From Blastococcus sp. TF02A-35 (GTDB taxonomy: Bacteria > Actinomycetota > Actinomycetes > Mycobacteriales > Geodermatophilaceae): a DNA stretch of 64,000 nt. The notes under the pieces were generated by a model. It did not search any database. It was not told the DNA's origin and worked only from the letters and a program-made list of their open reading frames with translations. The position numbers were made by a program, and so were the translations under genes. Position 1 is the stretch's first letter; each line of letters starts with the position of its first letter. The stretch is taken from positions 1 to 64,000 of the forward strand of contig NZ_SPQP01000014.1 in assembly GCF_004571075.1 (NCBI RefSeq), written 5' to 3'. Shown one piece after another: positions 25,560 to 34,191 of the stretch.

Positions 25560-28028
25560 TCAGCGCGACACCGGCTGCGGGGCTCGGGGTGCCGCCGGTT
25601 CGGGAGCGGGTGCCTCCGGGGCCTCGGGCAGCCGCAGCCGCTTGAGCAGCAGCGCGTTGACCGCGACCAGGAACGACGAGCCGGACATCGACAGCGCAGC
25701 AATCTCGGGCCGCAGGATTAGCCCGAACGCGGGCTCGAAGACCCCGGCGGCGATGGGTAGCGCGATCGCGTTGTAGCCGATCGCCCACCCGAGGTTCTGC
25801 CGCATCTTCCGCAGGGTGCCGCGCCCGATCTGCAAGGCGATCGGCACGTCGAGCGGGTCGGACCGCATGAGCACGACGTCGGCGGTCTCGATCGCGACGT
25901 CGGTTCCCGCGCCGATGGCGATGCCGAGGTCGGCCTGTGCCAGCGCCGGGGCGTCGTTGACGCCGTCGCCGACCATGGCCACCCGCTTGCCGGACTGCTG
26001 CAACTCGGTGATCTTGGCGGCCTTGTCGCCGGGCAGGACCTCGGCGATGACGGTGTCGATGCCCAACTGGTCGGCGATTCGCCGGGCGGTGGCGGTGTTG
26101 TCGCCGCTGAGCATGACGACCTCCACCCCGGCCTCGTGCAGCGCGGCCACGGCCGCGACCGAGGTCTCCCGTGCAGCGTCGGCCAGCGCAATCACCCCGA
26201 CGGCGCGGCCATCCACCGCGACCAGCACCGCCGTCCGGCCGCTACCCGCCAACTCGTCCCGCCGGGCGCCCAGGGACCCGAGGTCGACGCCCTCATCGGC
26301 CATCAACTTCGCGTTGCCGACCAGCACCCGACGACCGTTCACTTCAGCGCTCGCTCCGTGGCCGGGCACGTTGCGGAACCGCTCGGCGGCCAGGACAGGG
26401 ACGCCACGCGCCTGCGCCTCGCGGACGACGGCCTGGGCAAGCGGGTGCTCGGACTCCCGCTCGACGGCGGCGGCGAGGACGAGGAACTCGTCCTCGTTCA
26501 TGCCCTCGACGACCACGTCGGTGACCTCCGGCTCGCCCTTGGTCAGGGTGCCGGTCTTGTCCATCACCACGGTGTCGATCCGGGCGGCGGCCTCCAGCGC
26601 GGTGGCGTTCTTGAACAGCACGCCTCGCTGGGCGCCGAGGCCGGTGCCGACCATGATCGCCGTCGGGGTGGCCAGGCCGAGCGCGTCGGGGCAGGTGATA
26701 ACCACGACGGTGATCGCGAACAGCATGGCCATGGCGAACGAGGCCCCGGCCAGCAGCCACACCGCCAGGGTCAGGCCGCCGCCGATCAGCGCTACCAGCA
26801 CCAGCCAGAAGGCGGCGCGGTCTGCCAGCCGCTGGCCAGGCGCCTTGGAGTTCTGCGCCTGCTGGACCAGGGCGACGATCTGTGCGAGTGCGGTGTCCGC
26901 GCCCACCTTCGTGGCGCGCACCCGCAGGGTGCCGGTGGTGTTGACCGAGGCGCCGATGACTTCCGAGCCGGTGGCCTTGTGTACCGGCAGGCTCTCGCCG
27001 GTGACCATGGACTCGTCGACCTCGGACCCGCCGTCCTCCACGACGCCGTCCACCGGAATCTTCGAGCCGGGCCGGATGAGCAGCAGGTCGCCGGTGACGA
27101 CGTCGGCGGTGGGCACCTCGACCGGCTGGCCGTCGCGGATAACGACCGCCCGAGGTGGCGCCAACTCCAGCAGCGCCCGGATGGCGTCGTTCGCGCCGCC
27201 ACGGGCGCGCATCTCGAACCAGTGGCCGAGCAGCACGAAGGCGGTCAGCACGGTGGCGGCCTCGTAGAAGACCTCACCGCCCCCGGTGAGCGTGATGATC
27301 AGGCTGTACAGCCAGCCCGCGCCGACCGCGACCGCGACCAGCACCATCATGTCCAGGGTGCGGGCGCGCAACGCGCGGTAGGCGCCGTCGAAGAAGATCC
27401 AGGCCGAGTAGAAGATCACCGGCAGCGACAGGATCAGCGAGAAGACGTCGTCGCGCAGCCCAAATGGGGCCGCCGCCTCGAAGCCGAGGACCTCTCGGCC
27501 GATCGGTGACCACAGCAGGATCGGGATCGACAGCAGCGCCGCGACCAGGAAGCGGTTGCGCATGTCGCGGGCCATGTCGTCCATCGACATCCCGGCGTGG
27601 TGACCGCCATGCCCCATCGCGTCCTGCGGCGTCATCCCCGCGTGCTCGCCATGCCCGGCGTGCTCGCCCTTGGGCTCTGCGGAGGCCGCCGTCATGGCCG
27701 CGTGGTCGTGCGGTGCCACCGCGCTCACGGCGGGACGGTGACTGTCGTGTGCCATCGCCTGGTCACGCGGCTCAGCGGCCGGGTCGCACACGTGCTGCGG
27801 AACCGACTGTCCGGCGCAGTGGTAACCGCAGTCGCGCACCCAGCCCGCCAACTCCGCCACCGATGTGCGCGACGGGTCGTAAGTGACCGTCGCCGTCTGG
27901 GACACCGGATTCGCCTCGACGCTCAGCACGCCGGGGCGCCTGCCCAGCACGCTCTCCGCCACGGCCTTCTCCGAGGCCCAGTGCACGCCGGAGACCTCCA
28001 GCACGGTGGTCTGATGCTGCGTTGGCAT
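25560..28028 (-). CDS. copper-type P1B ATPase (CopB/CopA-like) with Cys-Pro-Asp motif
   Basis: An 822-residue heavy-metal pump. Residues 1-70 form a ferredoxin-like HMA domain that lacks its CxxC metal site (GVHWASE). A His/Met-rich linker follows (about residues 90-145, including [10 protein letters not shown]). The pump core has about eight membrane segments, the TGES actuator loop, DKTGTLT, SEHPLAQ and [11 protein letters not shown]. The membrane metal motif reads Cys446-Pro-Asp, in place of CPC or CPH. Overall resemblance is to CopB-type exporters. The ATG at 28028 starts the HMA domain. A CsoR-like operator lies 46-60 bases upstream. Likely copper export. Confidence 0.88.
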   Translation of the reverse strand: MPTQHQTTVLEVSGVHWASEKAVAESVLGRRPGVLSVEANPVSQTATVTYDPSRTSVAELAGWVRDCGYHCAGQSVPQHVCDPAAEPRDQAMAHDSHRPAVSAVAPHDHAAMTAASAEPKGEHAGHGEHAGMTPQDAMGHGGHHAGMSMDDMARDMRNRFLVAALLSIPILLWSPIGREVLGFEAAAPFGLRDDVFSLILSLPVIFYSAWIFFDGAYRALRARTLDMMVLVAVAVGAGWLYSLIITLTGGGEVFYEAATVLTAFVLLGHWFEMRARGGANDAIRALLELAPPRAVVIRDGQPVEVPTADVVTGDLLLIRPGSKIPVDGVVEDGGSEVDESMVTGESLPVHKATGSEVIGASVNTTGTLRVRATKVGADTALAQIVALVQQAQNSKAPGQRLADRAAFWLVLVALIGGGLTLAVWLLAGASFAMAMLFAITVVVITCPDALGLATPTAIMVGTGLGAQRGVLFKNATALEAAARIDTVVMDKTGTLTKGEPEVTDVVVEGMNEDEFLVLAAAVERESEHPLAQAVVREAQARGVPVLAAERFRNVPGHGASAEVNGRRVLVGNAKLMADEGVDLGSLGARRDELAGSGRTAVLVAVDGRAVGVIALADAARETSVAAVAALHEAGVEVVMLSGDNTATARRIADQLGIDTVIAEVLPGDKAAKITELQQSGKRVAMVGDGVNDAPALAQADLGIAIGAGTDVAIETADVVLMRSDPLDVPIALQIGRGTLRKMRQNLGWAIGYNAIALPIAAGVFEPAFGLILRPEIAALSMSGSSFLVAVNALLLKRLRLPEAPEAPAPEPAAPRAPQPVSR

Positions 28029-28073
28029 GACCCGCTCCCTCTCGTCGGTGGGCTGTGCCGCCTCCAAGGCTAG

Positions 28074-28088
28074 TACCCCCAGGGGGTA
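28074..28088. promoter_or_regulatory. CsoR-like operator upstream of the copper ATPase
   Basis: TACCCCC-A-GGGGGTA, a perfect palindrome around one base, in the promoter region of the copper ATPase. CsoR-family copper repressors bind G-tract palindromes of this kind with flanking TA. No csoR gene is present in the window, so the repressor would act from elsewhere. Confidence 0.65.
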
Positions 28089-28263
28089 TTCCACCAGGCC
28101 GAAAGTTCTTCGGTCGAGGTCATCATCGGACCGGCACGCCAGCGGCAGGCGCTCTCTCAGCACGGCAGCGGGACGCGGTCCCGCAGAGCCCAAAGCGAGG
28201 AGCGAAGAGATCAAGCCGTGCTGCCCCGGCAGCCGACGGGCCAGAGATGCGCCAGCGCGGGGG

Positions 28264-29133
28264 TCAGCCCGCGTAGCGGGTGTTGAACGAGGTGCCGCCG
28301 TCGGTGCTCACGAGGATGGTCGCCGGAGACACCGCGACGTAGATGCTCTCGACACCGTCTCGGTTGTCGACGAGCAGTGCTTCGGGCTCCGCCTGGACCG
28401 ACCCCTGCTCGGCCCAGGTCGTTCCGCCGTCGGTCGACTCGTGAACGGCGCCGTCCGGCGTGACTCCGTAGAGCGACGAGGTGGCGGGCCAGGCCAGCAC
28501 GGTGACGCCGGGAGCAGCCGGGACGGCCGTCCAGGTCCGACCGCCGTCGCCGCTGCGCAGCAGGCCCTGCTCGGTGGTCGCCAGAAGCACCTCGGGGTCC
28601 TCGGGGTGTACGGCCAGGTCGCGCAGGTTCAGGGTGCTGCGGGTGTCCCAGGTCCGCCCCTCATCGGCGGAGACGAGCAGGCGGCCGGTCGTGGCGTCCC
28701 AGCCGTAGATGCGCCCGTGTGCCACGCGGAGGGCGTGGAAGTCGACCTCACCGCCGAGGGAGACGATGTCCCACGTCTCTCCGGCGTCACTGCTGCGGAT
28801 CAGGCCCAGGTGTGTCGGCAGGTCCTGCTCCTGGAGGTCCGGATGACCCGAGCCGACGAAGGTGTTCGGCCCGGCCACGGTGAACCCCATGGTGTCCTGG
28901 TAGCGGTCCGCGACCCGTTCCGCGTCGCCGTCTTCGGGCACTCGGAAGAGGCCGAAGTGGGTGGCCGCATAGAGCAAGCCGTCAGCGGGATCTACGCCGA
29001 GCCCGTGCACATGCTCCATCCCGACGTCCACTGCGGACCGAGGCGCGGGGGTGTCCGAACGTTCGGTCGTACAGGCGGTCAGCGACAGCGTCAGTCCGCC
29101 TGCAAGGGCGAGAGCGGCGCACCGGCGGAGCAA
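28264..29133 (-). CDS. BNR/Asp-box repeat lipoprotein
   Basis: A 289-residue lipoprotein with the lipobox LTAC and at least five Asp-box repeats ([45 protein letters not shown]), which indicate a beta-propeller. An early [12 protein letters not shown] motif resembles the F510_1955-type proteins that accompany copper genes. There is no evidence for real sialidase activity. It faces the outside of the membrane, and a metal or envelope-stress role is inferred from position between the copper ATPase and the CDF genes. Confidence 0.78.
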   Translation of the reverse strand: MLRRCAALALAGGLTLSLTACTTERSDTPAPRSAVDVGMEHVHGLGVDPADGLLYAATHFGLFRVPEDGDAERVADRYQDTMGFTVAGPNTFVGSGHPDLQEQDLPTHLGLIRSSDAGETWDIVSLGGEVDFHALRVAHGRIYGWDATTGRLLVSADEGRTWDTRSTLNLRDLAVHPEDPEVLLATTEQGLLRSGDGGRTWTAVPAAPGVTVLAWPATSSLYGVTPDGAVHESTDGGTTWAEQGSVQAEPEALLVDNRDGVESIYVAVSPATILVSTDGGTSFNTRYAG

Positions 29134-29233
29134 GGAGGTCTCCCGTCAAGTCAGGGGGTGCGTCGGGCGTGACGCCGCCCGAGCCTACGAGGCTGCCCTG
29201 AGGTCAATCCGTGGCGTCGCAGGGGGCATCCGA

Positions 29234-29857
29234 TCAGACGATGCGGGCCTGGGCCGAGTTCGAGGAGTCGCGGCCGACGCCGGGCACGAACCGGCCGGTC
29301 CGCGCGGCATACGCGACATACGCGCCACCGTGCACCCGGTGCAGATAGGGCTCCTCGACGGCGCGGACCTGCAACTCCACAGCGGCGATCAGCGCGGCGA
29401 GCGCGGCAGCGCTGACCCAGGTCGGCACCAGCAGCAGCATGCCGAACTGGGCGAGCGCCATCGCGGTGAAGATTGGGTTGCGGACGTAGCCGAAGACCCC
29501 GGTAGTGACCAGGTCGGTCCGCTCGGCCTCATCGACGCCGATCCGCCAGGACGCACCCATCCCGGTCTGTCCGGCCAGCGTGGCGGCGAACCCGGCTAGC
29601 GCCAGGACTAGCCCGACGGCGGCGACGACGGGGTGCGGGTCGGCGGGCACGGTGCCGGTCACGGCCAGCAGCGGACCGGCCAAGCCGAGCACGATCGCGG
29701 CGATGAACAGCACGCCGCCCCACCAGCCCGCCTCGGCCGGGGTGCCGGAGATGCCCCGGAAGCCAGTGCTGCCGGTGCGGCGGTGCTGGACCCACGACCG
29801 GACACCGAACAGCACCACGAGCGCGACGACGTACAGGACGAGTGCGACGGTGCTCAT
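29234..29857 (-). CDS. isoprenylcysteine carboxyl methyltransferase (ICMT)-family membrane protein
   Basis: A 207-residue protein with about five hydrophobic segments and the ICMT-type SAM-binding signature VTTGVFGYVRNPIFTAMAL plus the late EEPYLHRVHGGAYVAYAARTGRFVPG. Bacterial members methylate unknown substrates and are often adjacent to metal efflux genes. The ATG at 29857 overlaps the stop of the CDF gene (ATGA), so the two are translationally coupled. It is the last gene of the CmtR-CDF-ICMT operon. Confidence 0.82.
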   Translation of the reverse strand: MSTVALVLYVVALVVLFGVRSWVQHRRTGSTGFRGISGTPAEAGWWGGVLFIAAIVLGLAGPLLAVTGTVPADPHPVVAAVGLVLALAGFAATLAGQTGMGASWRIGVDEAERTDLVTTGVFGYVRNPIFTAMALAQFGMLLLVPTWVSAAALAALIAAVELQVRAVEEPYLHRVHGGAYVAYAARTGRFVPGVGRDSSNSAQARIV

Positions 29858-30630
29858 CGGGTCCGCTCTCTTGTGGTGATCTGGAGGAGGTTCTGCGGAT
29901 CGGCGACGGCGGCGGGTGTGCAACAGCCGTCGGTGCAGCCGTCCGCGCAAGCGCAGCCGCCGGTGGAGCCCTCGCTGCTGGAGTCCGCGCCGGGGCGGCC
30001 GGGGGCGCAGCAGCCCTCGCCCTGCCATGCCTCGATGCCCTCGCGCACGGCGACGGCGGCGATGATCAGCCCGGCGATCGGGTCGGCCCAGCCCCAGCCC
30101 AGCGTCGCGTTGAGCACCAGCCCGACGAGCAGTACGGCCGACAGGTACGTGCACAGCAGCGTCTGGGCGGAGTCGGCGACGACCGCGTGCGAGCCGAGCG
30201 CGCGGCCGGTGCGGCGCTGCGCCCAGGACAGGAACGGCATGATGATCAGCGAGGCGATTGCGAGGCCGATGCCGACCGGCGACGCTTCGGGCTCGCCGCC
30301 GAAGAACAGCGCACGAACCGACTCGAAGGTCACGTACGCGGCCAGCGCGAAGAACGAGAACGCCATCAGCCGCAGCGCCTGCCGCTCGCGGGACTCGGGC
30401 AGCCGGTGACGGAACTGCCACAGGATGATCAGCCCGCTGGAGACCTCGACGACCGAGTCCAGGCCGAAGCCGATGAGCGCGACCGATCCGGCGGCGATGC
30501 CCGCCGCGACCGCGATGATCGCCTCGAAGACGTTGTAGGTGACCGATGCCCCGGCCAGCAGTTGCGCACGGCGCCCGAGCCGGGTGCGCTCGGCGGCGGT
30601 CAGCGTCGGGTGCTCGTGGGTGACGGTCAC
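29854..30630 (-). CDS. cation diffusion facilitator-like metal efflux protein with Cys-rich tail
   Basis: A 258-residue six-helix transporter of the CDF superfamily: GFGLDSVVEVSSG in helix 2 and HAVVADSAQTLLC in helix 5 provide the Asp/His metal site. It lacks the usual cytosolic C-terminal domain and instead ends in a Cys-rich tail (GEGCCAPG, GGCACADGCTDGCC). It exports divalent ions such as Cd, Zn or Co across the inner membrane. The GTG at 30630 overlaps the upstream regulator's stop, and GAGGAAG precedes it. Confidence 0.82.
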   Translation of the reverse strand: MTVTHEHPTLTAAERTRLGRRAQLLAGASVTYNVFEAIIAVAAGIAAGSVALIGFGLDSVVEVSSGLIILWQFRHRLPESRERQALRLMAFSFFALAAYVTFESVRALFFGGEPEASPVGIGLAIASLIIMPFLSWAQRRTGRALGSHAVVADSAQTLLCTYLSAVLLVGLVLNATLGWGWADPIAGLIIAAVAVREGIEAWQGEGCCAPGRPGADSSSEGSTGGCACADGCTDGCCTPAAVADPQNLLQITTRERTR

Positions 30631-31007
30631 CGGGCCGCTTCCTCTCCGTAGGTCGGGCACAACGCGACGGCATCGCCGGTCGCGGCCAGCAGGCGTTCGG
30701 CCGCAGACAGCACGTCAAGCAGGGTCGCGGTGTGGTTCAGCGACCACATCGACGCACGGCCCTGCGGGCGGGAGGTCACCAGGCCGCAGTCCCGCAGGCA
30801 CGCGAGGTGCGCCGAGACGGTGGACTGGGCCAGCCCTAGGTGGGTGGTCAGGTCGACGACCTTGTGCTCGCCCAGGGTGAGGTGACGCAGGATCGCGAGC
30901 CGCGCCGGGTCGCCGAGGCTGCGGAACATGCATGCCGCAGCGGATAGGGCTGTGGTCTCGTTGACCGCAGTCTCAGTGCTAGCGCTTAGATCCGCTTTCA
31001 TCGACAC
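30627..31007 (-). CDS. CmtR-like ArsR-family sensor
   Basis: A 126-residue winged-helix repressor (SLGDPARLAILRHLTLGEHKVVDLTTHLGLAQSTVSAHLACLRDCGLV). The CLRDC pair in the recognition helix and a third Cys near the C-terminus (ALCPTYGEEA) are placed like Cys57, Cys61 and Cys102 of mycobacterial CmtR, which senses Cd and Pb. It heads the operon with the CDF and ICMT genes. GTG 31007 or ATG 31001 may be the start; a promoter-like sequence places the transcript start about at the GTG, suggesting a leaderless message. Confidence 0.82.
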   Translation of the reverse strand: MSMKADLSASTETAVNETTALSAAACMFRSLGDPARLAILRHLTLGEHKVVDLTTHLGLAQSTVSAHLACLRDCGLVTSRPQGRASMWSLNHTATLLDVLSAAERLLAATGDAVALCPTYGEEAAR

Positions 31008-31014
31008 GCGGCGA

Positions 31015-31044
31015 TGATAGCGACCGTGCTGGATGGAGATGCAA
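31015..31044 (-). promoter_or_regulatory. candidate promoter of the cmtR-like operon
   Basis: On the minus strand TTGCAT (-35) and CTATCA (-10) are 18 bases apart; the expected start site falls at or next to the GTG start codon. No ribosome-binding site is visible, in line with leaderless expression. Confidence 0.4.
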
Positions 31045-31171
31045 GATGTCAGTCTGAACAGGTAGGCATCGGTGACCCGATCGGGTGGCCCTACGCCTGT
31101 AGATGTGGACGCCTAGTGCCGACGTCCATGATGTGACTTCGCAGGTCAAGCGGACGGGAGGGAGGGTCTCG

Positions 31172-32281
31172 ATGGTCGACCGCAAGCGCGAGGCGGAGAT
31201 GACCCGCTTCGACTCCTTGCTCTGGCAGTTCGCTGACCTGGGGCAAGACCTCGGCTCCCTCACCGACTCGGTCAGCCGCGCGTCCGGTTCACCGACCGAG
31301 GCGATCGCCGTCGAGACGGTGATCGCTGGCGAGGAGAACCCAATCGCAGTGATCTCGGAGGTTGTCGAGGGCGACCTGCTGACGGTCGGATTGGTGTCGC
31401 TGCTTCGGGTCGTCGATGAGCGCGGTCCGTTCGTGCTCGGCGCGTGGCCGACCGCGCACGAAGGCGTGTTCCACCTCGTGGGTAGCGTCCCCACGACCGA
31501 TCCTCGCTGGCAGAGGGTCGAGCGGTGGGTCGCCAACGTCGCTCCCGAGGTCGTCCCGGTCTTCCTCGACCACGATGACTTCACCGACATCGGCACAGCC
31601 CTCTCGGAGTTCGGTGAGGTAGAGGTCAGCCGACTGACCGCCCGCAAGCGCTCCGACCAGTCCTCGCTGAACCGTGGCTGGGCTGCCCGCTCGGGCTCCC
31701 TGCGCCCGTCGCACCATGAGGCCATCGGCAATGCCGAGGCCGAGGGTGCATCGGTGCGCACCCTGACGCTGCACATCGCCGACCGGATCAGCCTGCACCT
31801 GCGTCGGCGCGCTGGTGCCACCTTCTATACCGGCGACTTCGTCCTGTTCGACCGCATCGTCCTCGGCCGTCTGGCCACTGCGGCGAACCGGCGTCGCGCC
31901 CTCATGGCCGGACGCCAGCGCCAGATCGACGCCCCACCTCCGGAGCCGATCACCATCCGACTGCCAGGACCAATCCTGGTCGACGCGGAGGCCACGGGAG
32001 AGGTCCTCGCTGAACTTGAGCGGCAGCGCGGCATCGCGATCGCGGTCCTGCACCGCAACCCTTACCTGCACGTCGTAGTTACCGACTACTCGGACGGCTC
32101 CAACTTCGACGTCTTCGTGACCACCCCGGACGCCATCGAGGTACACCCCGGCTTCCGATCCAGTCTCGGCGCGCTCACCCGCCTCGCGCAGAGCCTCGGC
32201 GACCGCTTCGAAGCCCTAGAGATCACCGAAGCGGCACCGCCGGAGCCCGTGTCGCTCGACGACCTGGTCGCGCCGTTCTGA
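31172..32281 (+). CDS. unknown protein A of a two-gene unit in the element
   Basis: A 369-residue soluble protein without recognised family. The N-terminal third reads like a helix-plus-sheet domain (MVDRKREAEMTRFDSLLWQF, then AVISEVVEGDLLTVGLVSLLRVVDERG), the middle is rich in hydrophobic strands, and the end has SDGSNFDVFVTTPDAIEVHPGFR. There is no signal peptide or membrane segment. GGAGGGAGGG ahead of the ATG at 31172 supports the start. The next gene begins one base after its stop, so the pair is surely co-transcribed. Lower GC at third positions than the flanking chromosome. Confidence 0.6.
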   Translation: MVDRKREAEMTRFDSLLWQFADLGQDLGSLTDSVSRASGSPTEAIAVETVIAGEENPIAVISEVVEGDLLTVGLVSLLRVVDERGPFVLGAWPTAHEGVFHLVGSVPTTDPRWQRVERWVANVAPEVVPVFLDHDDFTDIGTALSEFGEVEVSRLTARKRSDQSSLNRGWAARSGSLRPSHHEAIGNAEAEGASVRTLTLHIADRISLHLRRRAGATFYTGDFVLFDRIVLGRLATAANRRRALMAGRQRQIDAPPPEPITIRLPGPILVDAEATGEVLAELERQRGIAIAVLHRNPYLHVVVTDYSDGSNFDVFVTTPDAIEVHPGFRSSLGALTRLAQSLGDRFEALEITEAAPPEPVSLDDLVAPF

Positions 32282-32282
32282 C

Positions 32283-33296
32283 GTGACTACGTCCTCACCG
32301 CCCGGTGCCGCCGAACAGGCGCTGCTGACCGAGTACGAGACGTACGACCAGCACGTCGACGTGGTCTCAGCGTTGGAGTGGCTGTTCACCGACCCCGCCG
32401 TGAAGGGCATGCCCGCCACGGTCAGCCACTTCGAGCGGTTCCCCCGCATTCCGGTCGCAGGCAAGCGAGACCCCCTGACGCCGGACTTCACGGTGCTCTT
32501 CAGCGACGGCAGTGCCGTCATCGGCGAGATTGCCAAGTTGGCGCTGCACGAGAACAGCCTGGACAAGGTCTGCGCCCAGATCGGCGGCTACGCCGTCCTC
32601 GACCGCGTTCCAGATGGACGTGGTGGGCTGGCTGCGGTGTCCCACCTCGACGTGATGCTGCTCGTGGAGGCCCAGGTCGGTCTCCCCGCGATCCGCCGCG
32701 TGATCAAGGAGCGCTACCTCGACCCCGAGCATCCCTACAAGCCGCCCCGGCCTCCCTGTATCGCCCAGTTCTTCCGCACCGAGTCGGTGTACACGCTCCA
32801 GCGACTGCCCGACCCGGACAACGGCGTCCTCTACAGCGGCCAGCGAGAGCCGCACATCGGTGCCCGCCTCGACGAGGGGCTCAACATCAAGGCCAGCCAC
32901 TTCGTCGCCACCAAGGCGCACCGTGCCTTCATCAACGATCCGATCAAGCCGCTCTACCTGGCCACCCACCTGTGGACTCGCACCTGGCCCACCCAGTTCG
33001 GCGGCGGGCGGGAGGACATCACCGTCGAAGAGAAGGCCACCACCACACTCCTTCAGAAGCAGTACGGCGTCGGCGGGATCACCGTGGTCCGCCGAGCCCT
33101 CGAACTACTGGAACGAGCCGGACTTGCCGCCAACCAGGGGGACGGCACGTGGATCGTCTCCCGCAAACTGCTCGGCCGATCTGGCGAACGAGACGTGCAC
33201 AAGATCATCGCGCGACGGGCGACGACCAAGCCGACTCGCCTAGTCCCACGCCGACCGGCGCCCAAGTCGGCCGCCTCGCAGGACACGCTGTTCTGA
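32283..33296 (+). CDS. unknown protein B of the unit, possible nuclease-fold N-terminus and winged helix
   Basis: A 337-residue protein. Around residues 60-90, LTPDFTVLFSDGSAVIGEIAK followed by SLDKVCAQIGGYAVLD resembles the core of PD-(D/E)xK folds (PD, then Glu and Lys, then a helix with Gln), though the spacing Glu-x-x-Lys is off the classic Glu-x-Lys. The C-terminal part (EEKATTTLLQKQYGVGGITVVRRALELLERAGL) looks like a winged helix. The GTG at 32283 starts one base after the upstream stop. Possible defence, DNA-processing or element-maintenance role; function unknown. Confidence 0.55.
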   Translation: MTTSSPPGAAEQALLTEYETYDQHVDVVSALEWLFTDPAVKGMPATVSHFERFPRIPVAGKRDPLTPDFTVLFSDGSAVIGEIAKLALHENSLDKVCAQIGGYAVLDRVPDGRGGLAAVSHLDVMLLVEAQVGLPAIRRVIKERYLDPEHPYKPPRPPCIAQFFRTESVYTLQRLPDPDNGVLYSGQREPHIGARLDEGLNIKASHFVATKAHRAFINDPIKPLYLATHLWTRTWPTQFGGGREDITVEEKATTTLLQKQYGVGGITVVRRALELLERAGLAANQGDGTWIVSRKLLGRSGERDVHKIIARRATTKPTRLVPRRPAPKSAASQDTLF

Positions 33297-33355
33297 CGAA
33301 CGCGGCCCCGCACACGCTCTGGCCATGGGCCTCGCGGATGCGGCGCGCGGGCTAG

Positions 33356-33880
33356 TCAGTCCACGATCACCGGACGCCCCGCTACACGAAGCGGAGCGCT
33401 GACTCCGGCCAGACGTCGCGGCCCGGACTCCAACTCATCGATCCGGTCCTGCGCGGCAGCCAGCCGTTCCTCCAGCACCTCGGCCCGCTGCGCCGCCGTA
33501 GCCCAGTTCCGTTCTGCCTTGTCGAATGCGGCCACCGCTACGGCGAGGTTCTCCACGTACTGGTCGTTCAACGCCTCCAGGCGGGCGACGTCCTCGGTTC
33601 GTTGGCGCAGCCGCTGCTCCAGGGCGCCGATCCGTTCACGCAGCCGGAGGACGTAGGCGGGCTCCTCCTGCTCCCCGGATTCTGCGACGCGCCGGTAGAA
33701 CAAGTCCTTGAGGTCGGTGTGCTTCTGCGTGAGGCAGTGCCGCTTGACACCCGCCTCCTCGGCGAGGTCCTTGACCGTCAGTTTCCGAGTGGTCTGCCCG
33801 TTGAGCAGTCGGTCCATGGCTAACAAGATGGCTTGCCGCTCCTGCTCGTCGGACGTCCTCGCCGAACCAGAGGTGGTCAT
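33356..33880 (-). CDS. HTH plus coiled-coil protein of the recombinase module (TnpC/DUF6262-like)
   Basis: A 174-residue protein with a TetR-like N-terminal HTH (LTVKDLAEEAGVKRHCLTQKH) and a long coiled coil (LRERIGALEQRLRQRTEDVARLEAL to LEERLAAAQDRIDELE). Small HTH/coiled-coil proteins of this kind follow the recombinase genes of Tn554-type elements (TnpC) and help set direction or efficiency. The start overlaps the stop of the upstream zinc-finger gene by four bases. It is the last gene of the five-gene recombination operon. Confidence 0.7.
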   Translation of the reverse strand: MTTSGSARTSDEQERQAILLAMDRLLNGQTTRKLTVKDLAEEAGVKRHCLTQKHTDLKDLFYRRVAESGEQEEPAYVLRLRERIGALEQRLRQRTEDVARLEALNDQYVENLAVAVAAFDKAERNWATAAQRAEVLEERLAAAQDRIDELESGPRRLAGVSAPLRVAGRPVIVD

Positions 33881-34191
33881 CCGGAGGTCCCACTCCCTCG
33901 CTCACTCGGGGCGGCGCCCGCGGCAACCCGATCAGATCGTGACGGCGTGAGGTCACGCTTTTCGGCCGCCGTGGCGAATCGGGCACTCACCCGGAACCGT
34001 GCGAGCAGCCGCTCCACCTGCACTACCGACAGGCCCACCTCCCGCATCAGGTCACGGCGCAGCCGGACCTGACGGTTGAACGCCTGGCGGCAGGCGTCGC
34101 CGCAGAACCGGCGTGCGCGACCCGGACGACGCTCAGCGTGCAGCAACTCGGCGCCACAGTGTTCACACCAGCCGGGCAGGTCCGCCGCCAT
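33877..34191 (-). CDS. small zinc-finger protein of the recombinase module
   Basis: A 104-residue protein with WCEHCGAELLHAERRPGRARRFCGDACRQAFNRQ: two Cys pairs separated by about 18 residues, typical of a treble-clef zinc finger in DNA-associated proteins. A basic region (QVRLRRDLMREVGLSVVQVERLLARF) follows. The ATG shares its A with the stop codon of the third recombinase (TGATG), so translation is coupled. Probably a DNA-binding accessory factor for recombination; no named family can be given. Confidence 0.6.
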   Translation of the reverse strand: MAADLPGWCEHCGAELLHAERRPGRARRFCGDACRQAFNRQVRLRRDLMREVGLSVVQVERLLARFRVSARFATAAEKRDLTPSRSDRVAAGAAPSERGSGTSG

